Source: Spongiactinospora sp. TRM90649 (GTDB taxonomy: Bacteria; Actinomycetota; Actinomycetes; Streptosporangiales; Streptosporangiaceae). Taken from it: a stretch of 64,000 nucleotides of DNA. Where the stretch lies: positions 157,986 to 221,985 of the forward strand of contig NZ_JARLTC010000015.1 in the NCBI RefSeq assembly GCF_029382225.1, in the 5' to 3' direction. A model generated the notes under the pieces. That model had not been told where the DNA came from and searched no databases. It worked only from the letters and a program-made list of their open reading frames with translations. Made by a program: the position numbers and the translations under genes. The stretch's first letter is position 1. Each line of letters opens with the position of its first letter. This document shows positions 35,078 to 43,135 of the stretch, in pieces.

Positions 35078-35623
35078 TTAGTCGTGCTGTTCCGGGGGTG
35101 GAATAGGTGTCTCATCGTCGTGCCACACATTTCCCGAATTCTCGGCCAGCCGCGACCGGGTGCTCAGCAGAATCGGGCGGTCGTAAAACGACTGGCGGCC
35201 GAACCGATTGTCGATCAGCGCCGACGGCGCCGCCGGGGTGAACTCCGAGTCGCGCACCACGGTGCCGTCGCCGGCCTCGGTGTCCAGAAGCGGACGCGGT
35301 CTCACGGTCGGGCCGCCGCGGAAAACGCAGTCGACGAACGTGATGTTCTTTCCGGTGACCGTGACGAATCCGAGGAATTCGCGGCCTTCGATCACCTGGC
35401 CGTCGGTCGCGAACTCCCGGTCGCCGATAACGGCGGAAAGCCTTTTCCCCGGGCGGACTCCGGTGGTGTGCGCATTGGGAAATCCACCGTAATCGCGGGT
35501 GGCGGTTTCCTGAACGGTTGGCCGGACATCGCCGGGGGTGCTCTCGGGCGCGCCCGCCGGGGTGCATCCGGTCAGCGCCAGGGCCGGCAGGAGCCCGGCC
35601 CGCAGGAGTCCGTGGTCGCCCAC
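35078..35623 (-). CDS. Short secreted lipoprotein related to the beta-helix protein
   Basis: The 181-aa protein begins GLLRAGLLPALALTGC, a short signal with a good lipobox (ALTGC). Its middle (TTGVRPGKRLSAV, GQVIEGREFLGFVTVTGKNITFVDCVFRGG) parallels the first rungs of the lipoprotein at 24268. It is about 120 residues shorter, so it would form only a few coils and may have lost catalytic activity or be a truncated copy. It is next to the secreted GH114 enzyme, and both would act outside the membrane. Confidence 0.65.
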   Translation of the reverse strand: MGDHGLLRAGLLPALALTGCTPAGAPESTPGDVRPTVQETATRDYGGFPNAHTTGVRPGKRLSAVIGDREFATDGQVIEGREFLGFVTVTGKNITFVDCVFRGGPTVRPRPLLDTEAGDGTVVRDSEFTPAAPSALIDNRFGRQSFYDRPILLSTRSRLAENSGNVWHDDETPIPPPEQHD

Positions 35624-35665
35624 GACGCAGATCCTACGGGCCGGAGCGGGGAATGGAAGGGGTCG

Positions 35666-36556
35666 CTAGCAGGTCTGGAACGTGCGGTCGGGCACCTCGG
35701 ACTTGATGAGGGTGGCGAAGCGGTGGGTGCGGGAGGAGGAGCACACGCGCTGGCGCACCTTCGCCACGGTGTTCACCTTCTTGTCCTTCCAGACGTCCAC
35801 GAACTCGGTCTGGAAGACCGCCTTGCCCGCGTCGATGAACGGTTTGACCTCGTCGCACTCGGAGTAGTAGAAGCACTCCTCGTTCAGGGCCCAGTCGAAC
35901 GCCGCGACCGTGTCCCGGTCGATGACCTCGACACCGTTCTTCATGCCGACGCTGAGGCCCCGGGCGTGCGCCTGGCGGGCGACCTGGAGGTACCACGCCT
36001 TCTGGTGCGCGGCCGTGATGGGGAAGCCCGGCGAGTTGCCGAGCGGGTTGTTCTGGTCGGGCTCGACGCCGTCGCAGCCGATCTGCTTGGCCAGGTCGAG
36101 GCGCGCCCAGATGATCGGCGCGAACTTGCTCGCCGACTCGGGCCGGATGTCGAGCCAGTTCTCGTCGTCCCAGCCGGTGTTCGCGCCGATGACCTGCTTG
36201 GGGAACAGCTTGGCGTCCGGCCGGTACGACTCGTACGCCCCGGTGTCGAGGTAGCAGATCGCCACCTTCCCGGCGGCGTGGATCCGGTCGATGACCCCGG
36301 CGTTCTCGCCGGCCTTCCACTTCACGCCGCCGAATCCGGGGACGTTCACGGTGCGGGCGGAGGGGACCGCGGCCTCTAGGTCGATGTCGTACATATCAAC
36401 CTTTTCTAAGGTCTTGGGGATCTTCCCCACGATCTGCCACTGCCAGGTGGTGTCGGGGCCGGGGCGCCATATCTTGTCGGCGTACGCTCCCTGGGGGGCC
36501 GCCAGGAGGGCGGTCACGGCCAAGGCGACGGTGAGCACGCCGGAATGGATGCGCAA
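35666..36556 (-). CDS. Secreted glycoside hydrolase family 114 (endo-alpha-1,4-polygalactosaminidase-like)
   Basis: The 296-aa protein has a signal peptide (VLTVALAVTALLAAPQGAYA) and the GH114 (DUF297) TIM barrel: WQWQIVGK, YDIDLEA, VAICYLDTGAYESYRPD, DENWLDIRPES, and IGCDGVEPDQNN, whose Asp and Glu are likely catalytic. Known members hydrolyse alpha-1,4-linked galactosamine polymers such as Pel. The TTG start has GAGGAAG upstream. Its place at the end of the cluster suggests it trims or releases the polymer made here, which in turn hints at galactosamine in it (inference). Confidence 0.87.
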   Translation of the reverse strand: MRIHSGVLTVALAVTALLAAPQGAYADKIWRPGPDTTWQWQIVGKIPKTLEKVDMYDIDLEAAVPSARTVNVPGFGGVKWKAGENAGVIDRIHAAGKVAICYLDTGAYESYRPDAKLFPKQVIGANTGWDDENWLDIRPESASKFAPIIWARLDLAKQIGCDGVEPDQNNPLGNSPGFPITAAHQKAWYLQVARQAHARGLSVGMKNGVEVIDRDTVAAFDWALNEECFYYSECDEVKPFIDAGKAVFQTEFVDVWKDKKVNTVAKVRQRVCSSSRTHRFATLIKSEVPDRTFQTC

Positions 36557-36710
36557 GAGCTTCCTCTATCTGCTGGGGATCGGACGGCACGAGCCAGCGT
36601 CACGGGTGGCCGACGGCACGACAAGGCGGGGCAATGCCAAATACCGCGCTTTCCTGCCAATCGCTCACGCTGGACCGAGCCAGGCCCCCAGCAGGGCCCT
36701 CAGCGGAGGA

Positions 36711-37517
36711 TCACGGCCAGAGGGCGTGGAAGTGGTGGACCGGTCCCCGGCCGTGGCCGACGTTCAGCGTGTCGGCGGCGCGGAGGGCGCCCGTCAGATA
36801 CTCCTTGGCCGCGCGCACCGCGCCGGGCCAGTCGTCGTGGCGCGGGCGCAGCGCCGCGATGGCGGACGACAGCGTGCAGCCGGTGCCGTGCGTGTTGCGG
36901 GTCGTGACGCGCGGCGCCGACAGCTCGGTCTCGCCGTCCTCGGTCAGCAGCACGTCGACGCAGATGTCGCCGTCGAGGTGGCCGCCCTTGAGCAGGACCC
37001 GTCGCGCGCCCAGCTCGCGCAGCCGTCGCGCCTGCTCGTGCATCTCCGTCAGGGTCTTGGCCTCGGGCTCGCCGAGCAGGTCGGCGGCCTCCGGCAGGTT
37101 CGGCGTGATCAGGTCGGCCAGCGGGAGCAGCTCCTCGCGCAGCGAGGCCACGGCCTCTTCGGCGAGGAGCCGGTCACCGCTCTTGGCCACCATGACCGGA
37201 TCGAGCACGACGTACGGCGGGCCGTACGTGCGCAGCGCCGACGCGACCGCGCGGATCACCCGCGAGTCGCTCAGCATCCCGATCTTCACGGTGTCGGCGG
37301 GCACGTCGGTGAGCAGCGTGTCGAGCTGCTCGGTGACGAATTCCGCCGGAACCTCGTGAATGGACCGCACCCCGGTGGTCGTCTGTGCGACCAGCGCCGT
37401 GATCACCGTCATGCCGTACGCGCCGAGGGCGGAGAACGCCTTCAGGTCGGCCTGGACGCCCGCCCCGCCGCTCGGGTCGGTACCGGCGATGGACAGCGCC
37501 TTCGGGATGGCGGTCAT
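36711..37517 (-). CDS. thiD: Hydroxymethylpyrimidine/phosphomethylpyrimidine kinase
   Basis: The 268-aa ribokinase-fold enzyme phosphorylates HMP and HMP-P in thiamine synthesis. It shows ALSIAGTDPSGGAGVQADLKAF, ALVAQTTTGV, PVMVAKSGD and the anion-hole motif TRNTHGTGCTLSSAIAA. It is 13 bp behind korB and on the same strand. KorB uses thiamine diphosphate, so the pairing makes metabolic sense. No TPP riboswitch could be placed in the short gap. Confidence 0.92.
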   Translation of the reverse strand: MTAIPKALSIAGTDPSGGAGVQADLKAFSALGAYGMTVITALVAQTTTGVRSIHEVPAEFVTEQLDTLLTDVPADTVKIGMLSDSRVIRAVASALRTYGPPYVVLDPVMVAKSGDRLLAEEAVASLREELLPLADLITPNLPEAADLLGEPEAKTLTEMHEQARRLRELGARRVLLKGGHLDGDICVDVLLTEDGETELSAPRVTTRNTHGTGCTLSSAIAALRPRHDDWPGAVRAAKEYLTGALRAADTLNVGHGRGPVHHFHALWP

Positions 37518-37530
37518 GGGAACTCTTCCG

Positions 37531-38580
37531 TCAGCCGATGCGCCAGGTGTCTCCGCCGAGCAGCAGGTCGCGCAGCTCGCCGGGGCCCTTGCCGTGCACG
37601 GCGCGGTCGAGCTGGTCGGCCATCAGCTCGTCGTAGGAGGGACGGTCCACACTGCGGAAGACCCCCACCGGCACGTGCTCGAACGCGGGCTCGTCGAGCC
37701 TGGACAGCGCGAACGCCACCGACGGGTCGGCCGCGTGCGCGTCGTGGACGAGGATCTCCTCCGCCGGGATGGAGGCCCGGTCCACGACCTCAAGGGCGCC
37801 GTTCGAAGCGCGCCGCACCGCCTTTGAGGCGCTGACGATCGGCTGCCCGTGCTCGAGGCGCAGCGTGATGTCGTCGCGGACCTCGGGGTCCTTGAGCTGC
37901 TCGAAGGCGTTGTCGTTGAAGATGTTGCAGTTCTGGTAGATCTCCACCAGCGAGGTGCCCTGGTGCTCGGCCGCCTGACGCAGCACCGACTGCAGGTGCT
38001 TGCGGTCGGAATCGAGGGTGCGCGCCACGAAGGTGGCCTCCGCGCCGACGGCCAGCGAGATCGGGTTGAACGGCTTGTCCAGCGACCCCATCGGCGTGGA
38101 CTTGGTGATCTTCCCGACCTCGGAGGTGGGGGAGTACTGGCCCTTGGTCAGACCGTAGATCCTGTTGTTGAACAGCAGGATGTTGACGTTGACGTTGCGG
38201 CGCAGCGCGTGGATCAGGTGGTTGCCGCCGATCGACAGCGCGTCGCCGTCACCGGTGATCACCCACACGCTCAGGTCGGGACGGGAGGCCGCCAGACCGG
38301 TCGCGATCGCGGGCGCGCGGCCGTGGATCGAGTGGAACCCGTAGGTGTTCATGTAGTACGGGAACCGGGAGGAGCAGCCGATGCCGGAGACGAACACCAT
38401 GTTCTCCCGCTTCAGCCCCAGCTCGGGGACGAAGCTCTGCACGGCCGCGAGGATCGCGTAGTCACCGCAGCCCGGGCACCAGCGGACCTCCTGGTCGGAC
38501 TTGTAGTCCTTCATGGTCTGCTTGGCGTCGGACTTGGGCACCAGCGACAGCCCGCGCCCGTTGAGGGTGGTCTCACTCAC
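37531..38580 (-). CDS. korB: 2-oxoacid (2-oxoglutarate) ferredoxin oxidoreductase, beta subunit
   Basis: The 349-aa subunit binds thiamine diphosphate and a [4Fe-4S] cluster. Visible are WCPGCGDYAIL, SGIGCSSRFPYY, the ThDP motif GDGDALSIGGNH ... NNRIYGLTKGQYSPTS, and IYQNCNIFNDNAF. Together with KorA it oxidises 2-oxoglutarate (or a related 2-oxoacid) to the acyl-CoA and reduces ferredoxin, as in mycobacterial KorAB. The GTG start overlaps the korA end by 8 bp. Confidence 0.93.
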   Translation of the reverse strand: MSETTLNGRGLSLVPKSDAKQTMKDYKSDQEVRWCPGCGDYAILAAVQSFVPELGLKRENMVFVSGIGCSSRFPYYMNTYGFHSIHGRAPAIATGLAASRPDLSVWVITGDGDALSIGGNHLIHALRRNVNVNILLFNNRIYGLTKGQYSPTSEVGKITKSTPMGSLDKPFNPISLAVGAEATFVARTLDSDRKHLQSVLRQAAEHQGTSLVEIYQNCNIFNDNAFEQLKDPEVRDDITLRLEHGQPIVSASKAVRRASNGALEVVDRASIPAEEILVHDAHAADPSVAFALSRLDEPAFEHVPVGVFRSVDRPSYDELMADQLDRAVHGKGPGELRDLLLGGDTWRIG

Positions 38581-40420
38581 TGTCGATCACGTCCTGGATC
38601 ACTCCGGCCAGCTCCTCCGCCTTGAACGGGAGGCCGCGCACTCGGTTGTAGCTGATGACGTCGACCAGGAAGCGGGCGCGCAGCAGCAGCGCGAGCTGGC
38701 CGAGGTTGATCTCCGGAAGGAGCACCTTGTCGTAGGACTTGAGCACCTCGCCGGTGTTGGCGGGCAGCGGGTTGAGGTGACGCAGGTGGGCCTGGGCGAC
38801 CTTGCCGCCCGCCCGGCGCACGCGCCGCGCCGCCGCGGCGATCGGCCCGTAGGTCGAGCCCCAGCCGAGCACCAGCACGCGGGCGTCGCCGTCGGGGTCG
38901 TCGACCTCCAGGTCGGGCACGTCGATGCCGTCGATCTTGGACTGCCGGAGCCGGACCATCGTGTCGTGGTTGTCCGGGTCGTAGGAGATGTTGCCGGTGA
39001 TATCGGCCTTCTCGATGCCGCCGATCCGGTGCTCCAGACCGGGCGTGCCGGGGACGGCCCACGGCCGAGCCAGCGTCTCCGGGTCGCGCCGGAACGGCTC
39101 GAAGGTCTCGCCGTCGGCCCCGTTCGGCCCGGCGGCGAACCCGGGCTCGATCACCGGCAGCGTGGAGACGTCGGGGATCCGCCACGGCTCGGAGCCGTTG
39201 GCCAGGTAGCCGTCGGAGAGCAGGATCACCGGCGTGCGGTAGGTCACCGCGATCCGGGTGGCCTCGATGGCAGCGTGGAAGCAGTCGCTCGGGGTGGCGG
39301 GCGCCACGATCGGCACCGGCGACTCGCCGTTCCTGCCGAACATGGCCATCAGCAGGTCGGCCTGCTCGGTCTTGGTCGGCATTCCGGTGCTCGGCCCCGC
39401 GCGCTGCACGTCGACCACGATCAGCGGCAGCTCGGTGGTCACCGCGAGGCCGACGGTCTCGGCCTTCAGCGCGACGCCGGGGCCGCTGGTGGTGGTGACG
39501 CCCAGCGAGCCGCCGAAGGACGCGCCGAGGGCGGCCCCCACACCGGCGATCTCGTCCTCCGCCTGGAAGGTGCGGATGCCGAAGCGCTTGTGCCTGGACA
39601 GCTCGTGCAGGATGTCGGACGCCGGGGTGATCGGGTAGGAGCCCAGGAACAGCGGTAGCCCCGACTGCACCGAGCCCGCGATCAGCCCGTAGGCCAGGGC
39701 CTGGTTGCCGGAGATGTTGCGGTAGACGCCCGGCTCCAGGCGAGCCGGCTTGATCTCGTAGGAGACCGAGAACGACTCGGTGGTCTCGCCGTAGTTCCAC
39801 CCGGCCTGGAACGCCGCGACGTTGGCCTTGGCGATCACCGGCATCTTGGCGAACTTGGTCTCCAGGAACTTGATCGTCGCCTCGGTGGGCCGGTGGTAGA
39901 GCCACGAGAGCAGGCCGAGGGCGAACATGTTCTTGGCCCGCTCGGCGTCCTTCTTGGAGATCTCGAAGCCGTCGAGCGCCCCGACCGTCAGCGAGGTCAG
40001 CGGTACGGCGTGGACCCGCCACTCCGCCAGCGAGTCGTCGTCGACGGGGCTGGCCGCGTAGCCCACCTTGGCCAGGTTGCGCTTGGTGAACTCGTCGGTG
40101 TTGACGATGATGTCGGCGCCGCGCGGCAGGTCGCCGAGGTTGGCCTTGAGCGCCGCCGGGTTCATCGCGACCAGCACGTTGGGCGCGTCACCCGGAGTGA
40201 GGATGTCGTGGTCGGCGAAGTGCAGCTGGAAGCTGGAGACGCCCGGCAGCGTGCCTGCCGGGGCGCGGATCTCCGCCGGGAAGTTGGGCAGCGTGGACAG
40301 GTCGTTGCCGAACTCGGCGGTCTCCGCGGTGAAGCGGTCGCCGGTGAGTTGCATGCCGTCGCCGGAGTCACCGGCGAACCGGATGATCACGCGGTCGAGT
40401 TGCTGAACCTGCTTGGTCAC
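38573..40420 (-). CDS. korA: 2-oxoacid (2-oxoglutarate) ferredoxin oxidoreductase, alpha subunit (gamma-alpha fusion)
   Basis: The 615-aa protein fuses the gamma domain (about 1-190: VIIRFAGDSGDGMQLTGDRF, HFADHDILTPGD) to the pyrimidine-binding alpha domain (ISGNQALAYGLIAGSVQSGL, FLGSYPITPASDILHELS, QAEDEIAGVGAALGASFGG, TTTSGPGVALKAE). This is the two-subunit KorAB arrangement of actinomycetes. The GTG start at 40420 has GAGGAGG 9 bp upstream. An 18-codon frame (40424-40480) ends 3 bp before this start. Confidence 0.93.
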   Translation of the reverse strand: MTKQVQQLDRVIIRFAGDSGDGMQLTGDRFTAETAEFGNDLSTLPNFPAEIRAPAGTLPGVSSFQLHFADHDILTPGDAPNVLVAMNPAALKANLGDLPRGADIIVNTDEFTKRNLAKVGYAASPVDDDSLAEWRVHAVPLTSLTVGALDGFEISKKDAERAKNMFALGLLSWLYHRPTEATIKFLETKFAKMPVIAKANVAAFQAGWNYGETTESFSVSYEIKPARLEPGVYRNISGNQALAYGLIAGSVQSGLPLFLGSYPITPASDILHELSRHKRFGIRTFQAEDEIAGVGAALGASFGGSLGVTTTSGPGVALKAETVGLAVTTELPLIVVDVQRAGPSTGMPTKTEQADLLMAMFGRNGESPVPIVAPATPSDCFHAAIEATRIAVTYRTPVILLSDGYLANGSEPWRIPDVSTLPVIEPGFAAGPNGADGETFEPFRRDPETLARPWAVPGTPGLEHRIGGIEKADITGNISYDPDNHDTMVRLRQSKIDGIDVPDLEVDDPDGDARVLVLGWGSTYGPIAAAARRVRRAGGKVAQAHLRHLNPLPANTGEVLKSYDKVLLPEINLGQLALLLRARFLVDVISYNRVRGLPFKAEELAGVIQDVIDSE

Positions 40421-40423
40421 AGC

Positions 40424-40480
40424 TCAGTCCTCCTCGACGCGCTTGGGCGCCGTTGCTCGCGGCATGTTCTTCGGTTCCAT
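40424..40480 (-). CDS. Possible 18-aa upstream peptide of korA
   Basis: A short frame, MEPKNMPRATAPKRVEED, begins at an ATG with AAGGGA six bases upstream and stops 3 bp before the korA GTG. The korA ribosome-binding site lies inside its last codons, so its translation would pass over the korA start. It is small and unsupported by homology, so this is a suggestion only. Confidence 0.3.
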   Translation of the reverse strand: MEPKNMPRATAPKRVEED

Positions 40481-40895
40481 GCTAGATCCCTTGGGATGGC
40501 GCGTATCTCGTTCGCGTTCCACTCTGCGGAGGAGTGTGACGTACGTCGCAGGCCCTCCGGGGCCGTCGGCTCACTGATAGCGGGTGGAACTGGGGTGCTC
40601 GGGGTGCGTGGTGCTGTGCGAGGCCGGGGTGTCGTGCTCGGACCGCTTCGGGGCCGTCGCAGGACGCAACAAGGCCGTCTTTCGTGCGGTTCCGTGCCGA
40701 TACGCCGACGTCGGCGCTGTCACGACCGCAGGAGATAGCCGCGACACAGCCCCGACGCCAGCCGGCACAGGTCCACGTGCAGGCGAGCGAAAAGGACGGT
40801 TCGGGTCACGAGGCCTAACTATATGACCCCCCGAAGGATGGACGGCTACGGGACCGGTGCCTCGCCGCGCGCCCGAAGCCGCCCAGGTCGCACAC

Positions 40896-40984
40896 GCCGG
40901 GCTCGGCGCGTGGCCGATGGAGCGCGCGCCGGGCCCGGCGCGTCGCCGATCAGGGGTATGCGTCGTGTCGGGCGCGTCGCCGGT
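40896..40984. repeat. Three imperfect direct repeats, about 33-bp period
   Basis: The core GGCGCGTCGCCGAT occurs at 40905-40918 (one change), 40937-40950 (exact) and 40971-40984 (one change). The first two copies are extended by GCCGGGC upstream. The 32- and 34-bp spacing is about three helical turns. Confidence 0.5.
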
Positions 40985-41008
40985 GCATGGGCGGACGCCC
41001 GTGTCTTG

Positions 41009-42532
41009 TCAGGGGCTGCTCGCGCCCTGCGGGCGACCACTCGCGTGCGGGCTCGGCGCCGTCGATGTCGCGGCCCTTCCCGCATAGTAGGTCCGTCCGG
41101 GCTCCATCGCGTGCAATCCGTCCAACTCCGGAACGGTCACCAGGACGAACCCGCGCTCGCGCAGCCCGGTCAGGACGGCGGGCAGCGCGTCCACCGTCTC
41201 GCGGTAGACGTCGTGCAGACGGATGACGGCCCCCGGTTCGGCCCCCGCGACGGCGCGTCGCGCGATGGCCTCCGGGTCACGGTCGGCCAGGTCGCGCGTG
41301 TCCACGCTCCACTCCACGACGCTCAGGCCCATCTGCTCGGCCACCTTGGCGACCTCCGTCCCCGCCGAGCCGTACGGCGGGCGCATCAGCGTCGGCACCT
41401 GCCCCAGGGCCGCGTCCACCGCGCTCTGGGTGCGTGCGAGCTGGTCGGACAGCAGCGAGCCGGACAGCGCGCCGAGGTCCCGGTGCGACCAGGAGTGGTT
41501 GGCCACGAGGTGCCCGCCGTCGCGCATCCGCCGGAGCGTGCCCGGCTGGGCCGCCGCGTTGGAGCCCAGGGTGAAGAACGTGGCCCGCGCGCCGTGTTCG
41601 GCCAGGATCGACAGCAGCCGGTCGGTGTGCGGGCCGGGGCCGTCGTCGAAGGTCAGCGCCACGCACTTGGCCTCGGCGCAGTCCACCGAGCCCGCGGTGA
41701 CGCTCCGCGCCTTCGGCGGGCGGTCGTCGAACGCCTGGACCGGCGGCGGGGTGATCATCTGCCGGGGCGCCTCCACGGCCGCCTGCCGGGCGCGCCTGCC
41801 GACCGCCGAGAGCAGCGGATCGGCCTCCTCGCGGGGCACGGCGACCGCGACGCGTCCCAGCGAGGGATGCGCCACCTGACCGTCGTCGAACTCGACCACG
41901 AGGTCCCCGTCGCGGTTGAAGGCGATGGAGTCGAACATGGACGGGACCGGCGTGATCGATGTCATGTTCACGGCGGGGGCGCGGGGGGCCAGGCGCTGCC
42001 GCACCTTCCCGGCGAGGACGGCCAGCGCGGCGGAGTCCTTGAGCAGGCCGGTGGAGTCCAGGGCACGCCTGGACGGCTGGTGGTACCAGAGGGTGCGGGT
42101 GGCGTTGGTCCACGGACGGCCCGCGAGGGTGCCGGAGCGCAGGCGTACCCCGATCACGTCGGGGGACACCGCGGCGAGCCGCCACTCCACGTTGAACTCG
42201 GGCGCGTGGCCGCCGGTGGACTCGGTGCTCGTGGAGTCGGTGAACTCGCGGAGCTGACGGGTCACCTCGTCGCGGAGCCGGTCGGTCAGCGCCGGGGTGC
42301 TGGGGATGCTCGGGTAGGTGATGTGGACGCGGCGTCCGTTGGTGCTCGTGAGGTGGCTCGCGAGGGTGCGTGTGGTCAGGCCGTCCACCCGGGAGGGGTC
42401 GGCGAAGTCCATCATCGTGGGGTCCGATGGCAAGGGGCCGTCGGCGGGGTCGGTGGGGGAGGCGGCGAGTCCACCGCAACCGGCCGCGATCACGGTGAGC
42501 AGGGCGATTCCTCCGGCGAATCGCGTGCGCAT
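41009..42532 (-). CDS. Lipoprotein polysaccharide deacetylase (CE4, NodB) with large N-terminal domain
   Basis: The 507-aa protein starts MRTRFAGGIALLTVIAAGCGG, a signal with a plausible lipobox (IAAGC). Residues about 25-290 form a domain resembling the RsiV/DUF3298-type extracytoplasmic module seen in secreted deacetylases. The C-terminal NodB domain (about 300-490) has VALTFDDGPGPHTDRLL, ANHSWSHRDL (metal-binding HSxxH), RPPYGSAG and VIRLHDVYRETVDALPAVL. It likely deacetylates peptidoglycan or a surface polymer. No Shine-Dalgarno is present; TAATCT 7 bp before the ATG suggests a leaderless mRNA. Confidence 0.85.
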   Translation of the reverse strand: MRTRFAGGIALLTVIAAGCGGLAASPTDPADGPLPSDPTMMDFADPSRVDGLTTRTLASHLTSTNGRRVHITYPSIPSTPALTDRLRDEVTRQLREFTDSTSTESTGGHAPEFNVEWRLAAVSPDVIGVRLRSGTLAGRPWTNATRTLWYHQPSRRALDSTGLLKDSAALAVLAGKVRQRLAPRAPAVNMTSITPVPSMFDSIAFNRDGDLVVEFDDGQVAHPSLGRVAVAVPREEADPLLSAVGRRARQAAVEAPRQMITPPPVQAFDDRPPKARSVTAGSVDCAEAKCVALTFDDGPGPHTDRLLSILAEHGARATFFTLGSNAAAQPGTLRRMRDGGHLVANHSWSHRDLGALSGSLLSDQLARTQSAVDAALGQVPTLMRPPYGSAGTEVAKVAEQMGLSVVEWSVDTRDLADRDPEAIARRAVAGAEPGAVIRLHDVYRETVDALPAVLTGLRERGFVLVTVPELDGLHAMEPGRTYYAGRAATSTAPSPHASGRPQGASSP

Positions 42533-42539
42533 GGAGGTC

Positions 42540-42545
42540 AGATTA
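42540..42545 (-). promoter_or_regulatory. -10 box for a leaderless transcript (deacetylase)
   Basis: Read on the minus strand, TAATCT (TANNNT consensus) ends 7 bases before the ATG at 42532, and no ribosome-binding site is present. This is the layout of actinomycete leaderless genes. A -35 box is not clear. Confidence 0.4.
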
Positions 42546-42703
42546 GAGATGGCGTGTACCGATTTATGGCGACTTGTCATGACTTGAGCGGATGCGGGGA
42601 GGTCCTTTTACCCGGCGTGTCCGGATGTTGGCAGTGGCCGGGAACGGCGCCCCGGGGAAGGGAGAGGGGCCCAGGGAATCTGGGAAAGCGGGGGCCCCGG
42701 GGT

Positions 42704-42709
42704 TACGAT
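42704..42709 (+). promoter_or_regulatory. -10 box for a leaderless nuoA transcript
   Basis: TACGAT (TANNNT consensus) ends 6 bases before the nuoA ATG at 42716, and the leader lacks a Shine-Dalgarno sequence. Transcription of the nuo operon probably starts at or next to the A of the start codon. Confidence 0.45.
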
Positions 42710-42715
42710 CGCCCC

Positions 42716-43087
42716 ATGGGCGGATACTTCGGCTCCTACGCGCTGGTCGTCGTCCTGTTCGCGATCGGCGCCGTCGTCGTGGCGGGCGCGCTGACGGTCA
42801 ACCGGCTGCTCAGGCCCACCCGCCCCACCGCCGAGAAGCTGACCACCTACGAGTGCGGCATCGACCCCGTGGGCGAGGGCTGGGCGCAGTCGCAGGTCCG
42901 CTACTACGTGTTCACGTACCTTTATGTGGTGTTCGCGGTTGACGCCGTCTTCCTCTTTCCCTGGGCGACCGTCTACGCCGCACCGGGCTTCGGGATGACC
43001 ACGCTGGTGGAGATGTTCCTCTTCCTGGGCTTCATCGCCCTCGGCATCCTGTACGCCTGGCGCAAACGCGTGCTCGCCTGGACTTGA
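42716..43087 (+). CDS. nuoA: NADH-quinone oxidoreductase subunit A
   Basis: The 123-aa protein has three membrane helices and the NuoA signature KLTTYECGIDPVGEGWAQSQ before the second helix, then YYVFTYLYVVFAVDAVFLFPWA. It is part of the membrane arm next to the quinone channel. The start at 42716 gives the normal length; longer upstream extensions of the frame are spurious. It opens the operon nuoABCHIJKLMN. Confidence 0.93.
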   Translation: MGGYFGSYALVVVLFAIGAVVVAGALTVNRLLRPTRPTAEKLTTYECGIDPVGEGWAQSQVRYYVFTYLYVVFAVDAVFLFPWATVYAAPGFGMTTLVEMFLFLGFIALGILYAWRKRVLAWT

Positions 43088-43135
43088 CCCCCGCCGGCAC
43101 CACCGCGGCGGCCTGACGGAAGGAGATCGAAGCCC

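Larger units (their letters stand above)
40421..41008. other. 588-bp gene-free region upstream of korA
   Basis: This stretch holds the korA leader, a short upstream frame at 40424-40480, a GACGTACGTC palindrome at 40538-40547 and three direct repeats near 40896-40984. Open frames on both strands (for example one running from 40823 into nuoA) have no family resemblance and poor codon character. I see no gene in it. Confidence 0.6.

Noticed and set aside
36557..36710. Thiamine (TPP) riboswitch near thiD
   Set aside because: This gap is downstream of thiD; the upstream gap to korB is only 13 bp, so no riboswitch fits.
40538..40547. GACGTACGTC palindrome upstream of korA as an operator
   Set aside because: A 10-bp GC-type palindrome is common in this genome and there is no supporting context; noted only within the gene-free region.
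40823..43087. A 754-aa plus-strand protein ending in nuoA
   Set aside because: Most of it is antisense to the deacetylase and has shadow-like composition; nuoA alone, from 42716, has normal family length.
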